The notes below the pieces were generated by a model. The model did no database searches, was not told the origin of the DNA, and saw only the letters and a list, made by a program, of their open reading frames with translations. From Clostridiaceae bacterium (GTDB lineage: Bacteria; Bacillota; Clostridia; Clostridiales; Clostridiaceae), in assembly GCA_003510765.1 (NCBI GenBank), contig DOKV01000129.1, forward strand, positions 1-8,894: DNA of 8,894 bases. Reading direction: 5' to 3'. The position numbers and the translations under genes were made by a program. Each line of letters opens with the position of its first letter. The first letter of the stretch is position 1. This document shows, piece after piece, positions 6,557-8,894 of this stretch.

Positions 6557-7328
6557 ATATCAAACGAAATGAAGGTGTTAAAAAATAACAATCCCATAAT
6601 TAAACTGAAAGCGTTGATTTGCAATGTCTAGAAGTGATCATAGTGCGAAAATCTATGCGTAAGAACAAAGGAGATTTTAGATCGTAAAAGTAAAATTAAG
6701 TATTGTTTATAAATAATATGATATCTTAATAGTATCCTAAGTTTGTAGAAAGTCTGTCGAAAAGAATAAGTTGAGCAAATTTCATTGGGGTGAAATCAAG
6801 CATTTTACTAAGTTTTTAATAAAAATAGTAACTGACATATGATAATAATTCGGATATTCGTAAAGGTATAGGGTATAATTTTAAGAGGTTTATAAATATA
6901 TGTCCTGTGGAAAGGAAGAGAATCCTCAGTATAAATGAGGAGTATGTACGCCTAAAGATTGTGAAAAAAGAGAATAAGCGCCTGTTTTGCCGGAAAGTAT
7001 GGAGGATAACTGTGCAATAATGGAACATTATATTCAAGTTCTTTTTCTCTTTTCTCAGAAACCAGAGAGATTTTCTTGTACAAAAGTCCAAGGTGGTATT
7101 TTACCTATTTTTCCTGGATACCCCCTAATTTTTTCTGGATGTGATAGATTTTCATACAGAAAACAACCTTTAAGTGAAAGTTTTATTAAAGTGTTTTTCA
7201 AAAATATCTCGTAGTGTCATATCCAAAGGAATACTTAAATTGCATAAAATCTAGTTGAACCCTTTCCAAAACCAGAGATCTGAGTCCTAGGCAGATGCTT
7301 CTTTAAGAAAATCCTAAGAACTTCTTTG
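6557..7328. other. AT-rich intergenic stretch with no convincing gene
   Basis: About 770 bases between the divergent lipoprotein and efflux operons. Open frames in it are short, lack ribosome binding sites and have no recognisable protein character. It contains small hairpins (6779-6796 and 6923-6941), an isolated TATAAT at 6874-6879 without a good -35 box, and a pair of 12-base direct repeats at 7108-7140. It may be decayed sequence, hold a small RNA, or be spacer DNA. Confidence 0.6.
7108..7140. repeat. Two direct repeats with a 21-base period
   Basis: TTTTTCCTGGAT (7108-7119) recurs as TTTTTTCTGGAT (7129-7140), 11 of 12 bases identical, with start points 21 bases apart, about two helical turns. 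They could be tandem sites for a DNA-binding protein, but lie about 190 bases before the next promoter and may be chance. Confidence 0.35.
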
Positions 7329-7357
7329 TTTACAGCATTCCATCAGGGTGCTAAAAT
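7329..7357 (+). promoter_or_regulatory. Extended -10 promoter of the RND efflux gene
   Basis: TTTACA (7329-7334) and TAAAAT (7352-7357) are 17 bases apart, with TG at 7349-7350, one base before the -10 box. Each box differs from consensus by one base. The expected start, near 7364, falls six bases before the palindromic operator, so the layout fits a repressed promoter. Confidence 0.75.
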
Positions 7358-7369
7358 GAAACAAGATTT

Positions 7370-7389
7370 CCGACCGAACGTTCGGTCGG
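7370..7389. promoter_or_regulatory. TetR-family operator, 20-bp perfect palindrome
   Basis: CCGACCGAACGTTCGGTCGG is a perfect inverted repeat with no spacer. Its ACCGAACGTTCGGT core is a form common at TetR-family repressor sites before efflux genes. It would cover roughly +6 to +26 of the transcript and ends 9 bases before the ribosome binding site, so bound repressor would block initiation or early elongation. No TetR gene is visible in the window; it may lie downstream of the efflux gene or elsewhere. Confidence 0.8.
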
Positions 7390-7410
7390 TTCGTTTAGAG
7401 GAGGACTCTC

Positions 7411-8894
7411 ATGATTTCAAAATATAGCGTGAAAAGACCATACACTGTAGTGGTGGCTGTAATCTTAACCATACTCTTAGGTGTCATTTCTTTTACGGGC
7501 ATGAAAACCGATCTTTTGCCAAGTTTAGATTTGCCCTTTGTGGTGGTCATCACCCCTTATCCTGGCGCCAGTCCAGAAAAAGTAGAACAGCTGGTCACAA
7601 GACCCATGGAGGCGGCTTTGGGCACCTCTGGAGGCCTAAATAGTATCAGCTCCGTGTCTAGTGAAAACTCCAGTGTGATTTTCATGGAATATGTGGAGGG
7701 CACCAATATGGACAGTGCCATGATTGAGCTTTCTGGTAGTATTGACCAGGTAAAGGCTCGATTAGAAGAAGGCATCGGTGCGCCGATTCTCATGAGAATC
7801 AGTCCCGATATGCTGCCTGTTCTTGTGGCCAGCGTGGACGTTGAAGGCATGGAATTAGATGAACTCTCACAGTTTACGGAAGAAGAAATCATGCCTTCCT
7901 TCGAAAGAATAGATGGCGTGGCAGCGGTTACAGGCAGTGGATTGGTGGAACCTCGATTAGAGGTGGCACTGATTCCTGAAAAGATAGAGGCGTTGAACCA
8001 AAGAGTTCAAGAATATATCCTGGCAGAATTAGATAAGACTGAAGAAGAACTGGAAAAGGCCATGGCAGGCCTTGAAGAAGGCAAAGCCACCCTAGCCAAG
8101 GAATCCACGAATCAGAAAGAGCAAGTGGCCAAAGCCAGTGTTGAGCTAGGTAGTGCCATGGCTAATCTCAATGCACTTTTATCCGAAGAAGCAAAGCTCA
8201 CAGCGGAAAGGGCAGCGCTGGAAGCCACCAGAGATCAGTTGCGTGCTGTGGTAAACATGAATGTCGTGGTGGAAGCACTCTTTCCTGGAGGAGTCGAATC
8301 CATGGAAGGAGAGACCTTGCAAGAGATTTTGACAGTCCTTCAAAGTCAAGTACCTGAATCTATAGGAGAATTGACTGCAGAATCAACGGATCAACTCACT
8401 GAGCAAGCCAGGGAAGCTGTGAAAACCCTTTTGGCGGTGGAGCTTCAGCTCTCTACTTTAAACATTCGCCAAATGACTCTACAGGCCATGAAGCCAGAAC
8501 TGGAAAAAGGACTGGCTCAGACCAAAGGGGCTTATGAGCAGCTAGAAGCTGGTAAAATTACCATGGCCATTGAACTTGCCAAAGCAGATGTGCAAATGAC
8601 TTCTGGGCAACAGGAACTGGAAAAAGGGTTAGCATCCTTTGAAGAAGCCAAGGAAGAGGCTTTAAAAAATGCTGACCTTTCAGGGATTCTGACAGAAGAG
8701 ATGATCTCCAACATCATCATGGCGCAAAACTTTAATATGCCCGCTGGGTATTTGCAAGAAGGGGACGGACAGATCCTCGTGAAAGTGGGAGACTCTTTTG
8801 GGGATCCCATAGAAATTCAAGAACTGGTAATCTTTAGCATGGAACCCATTGGGGATATCAAACTCTCTGAGATTGCAGAGGTGGAAAAAAGAGA
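7411..8894 (+). CDS. RND-family efflux permease with coiled-coil insertion (partial, 5' end)
   Basis: Start of a proton-driven resistance-nodulation-division exporter; 494 codons are visible and the frame is open at the window edge. AGGAGG (7399-7404) lies 6 bases before the ATG. Residues 1-10 (MISKYSVKRP) and membrane helix 1 (about 11-30) are typical of HAE1/AcrB-like permeases, as are the porter blocks TDLLPSLDLPFVVVITPYPGASPEKVE-like region (33-59) and the segment ending RIDGVAAVTGSG (167-177). At about 200, after RLEVALIPEKIEALN, the family pattern breaks into Glu/Lys/Leu/Ala-rich helical sequence and resumes near 432-450 with IMAQNFNMPAGYLQEG. The inserted part repeats ELEK[AG][LM]A at 213, 363 and 402. 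The remaining permease domains lie beyond the edge. The promoter and TetR-type operator suggest inducible expression. No adaptor gene precedes it. Confidence 0.9.
   Translation, partial: MISKYSVKRPYTVVVAVILTILLGVISFTGMKTDLLPSLDLPFVVVITPYPGASPEKVEQLVTRPMEAALGTSGGLNSISSVSSENSSVIFMEYVEGTNMDSAMIELSGSIDQVKARLEEGIGAPILMRISPDMLPVLVASVDVEGMELDELSQFTEEEIMPSFERIDGVAAVTGSGLVEPRLEVALIPEKIEALNQRVQEYILAELDKTEEELEKAMAGLEEGKATLAKESTNQKEQVAKASVELGSAMANLNALLSEEAKLTAERAALEATRDQLRAVVNMNVVVEALFPGGVESMEGETLQEILTVLQSQVPESIGELTAESTDQLTEQAREAVKTLLAVELQLSTLNIRQMTLQAMKPELEKGLAQTKGAYEQLEAGKITMAIELAKADVQMTSGQQELEKGLASFEEAKEEALKNADLSGILTEEMISNIIMAQNFNMPAGYLQEGDGQILVKVGDSFGDPIEIQELVIFSMEPIGDIKLSEIAEVEKR

Noticed and set aside
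6907..7020. GTG-started frame of 37 codons (MERKRILSINEEYVRL...)
   Set aside because: The Lys/Arg-rich composition is not absurd for a small protein, but there is no ribosome binding site and nothing to compare it with.
6816..7214. Overlapping short frames on both strands of the AT-rich gap (6816-7091 minus, 6987-7214 plus)
   Set aside because: Both are rich in Phe, Leu, Ser, Ile and Tyr or basic residues as expected from AT-rich noncoding DNA, lack ribosome binding sites and resemble no known protein.
1..8894. CRISPR array, tRNA, rRNA or prophage attachment site
   Set aside because: I saw no regularly spaced repeats, no tRNA-like cloverleaf and no rRNA sequence in the window.

Overview
The window looks like chromosomal DNA of a low-to-moderate GC Firmicute, probably an anaerobic member of the Clostridia. 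This is inferred from the purine-rich AGGAGG-type ribosome binding sites, sigma-A-like promoters, lipoprotein signal peptides, the YhaO/YhaN-type SbcD/SbcC pair and the IS1182-type element. The species cannot be named from sequence alone.

Layout. (1) Positions 1-381, minus strand: the 5' end of an IS1182-family insertion sequence, with its outer end, a terminator facing inward, a good promoter and a transposase start. The transposase frame is broken by an in-frame stop at 21-23. (2) 382-691: a gene-free leader. (3) 692-4904, plus strand: a two-gene, overlapping operon for an SbcD/Mre11/YhaO-like metallophosphoesterase and an SbcC/Rad50/YhaN-like ATPase with long coiled coils and a central membrane hairpin. 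They should form one DNA-end-processing complex. (4) 4962-5006: a strong hairpin terminator between convergent operons. (5) 5046-6462, minus strand: two co-transcribed lipoprotein genes, one with a rhodanese domain and one with a CxC motif and an FMN-binding-like tail, behind a clear promoter. (6) 6557-7328: about 770 bases of AT-rich DNA with no convincing gene. (7) 7329-8894, plus strand: a strong promoter, a 20-bp perfect TetR-type palindrome over the likely transcription start, and the first 494 codons of an RND efflux permease that runs off the window. It carries a coiled-coil insertion of about 230 residues in its outward-facing docking region.

Functionally, the window joins a DNA repair nuclease, a putative cell-surface redox or sulfur lipoprotein pair and a repressor-controlled exporter. 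Nothing shows that these three units are linked to one another. The least familiar parts are the rhodanese/FMN-like lipoprotein pair and the coiled-coil RND permease. The nuclease pair departs from the textbook SbcCD form in two ways: a Gly-to-Glu change in a metal-site motif and a membrane hairpin where a zinc hook would be.
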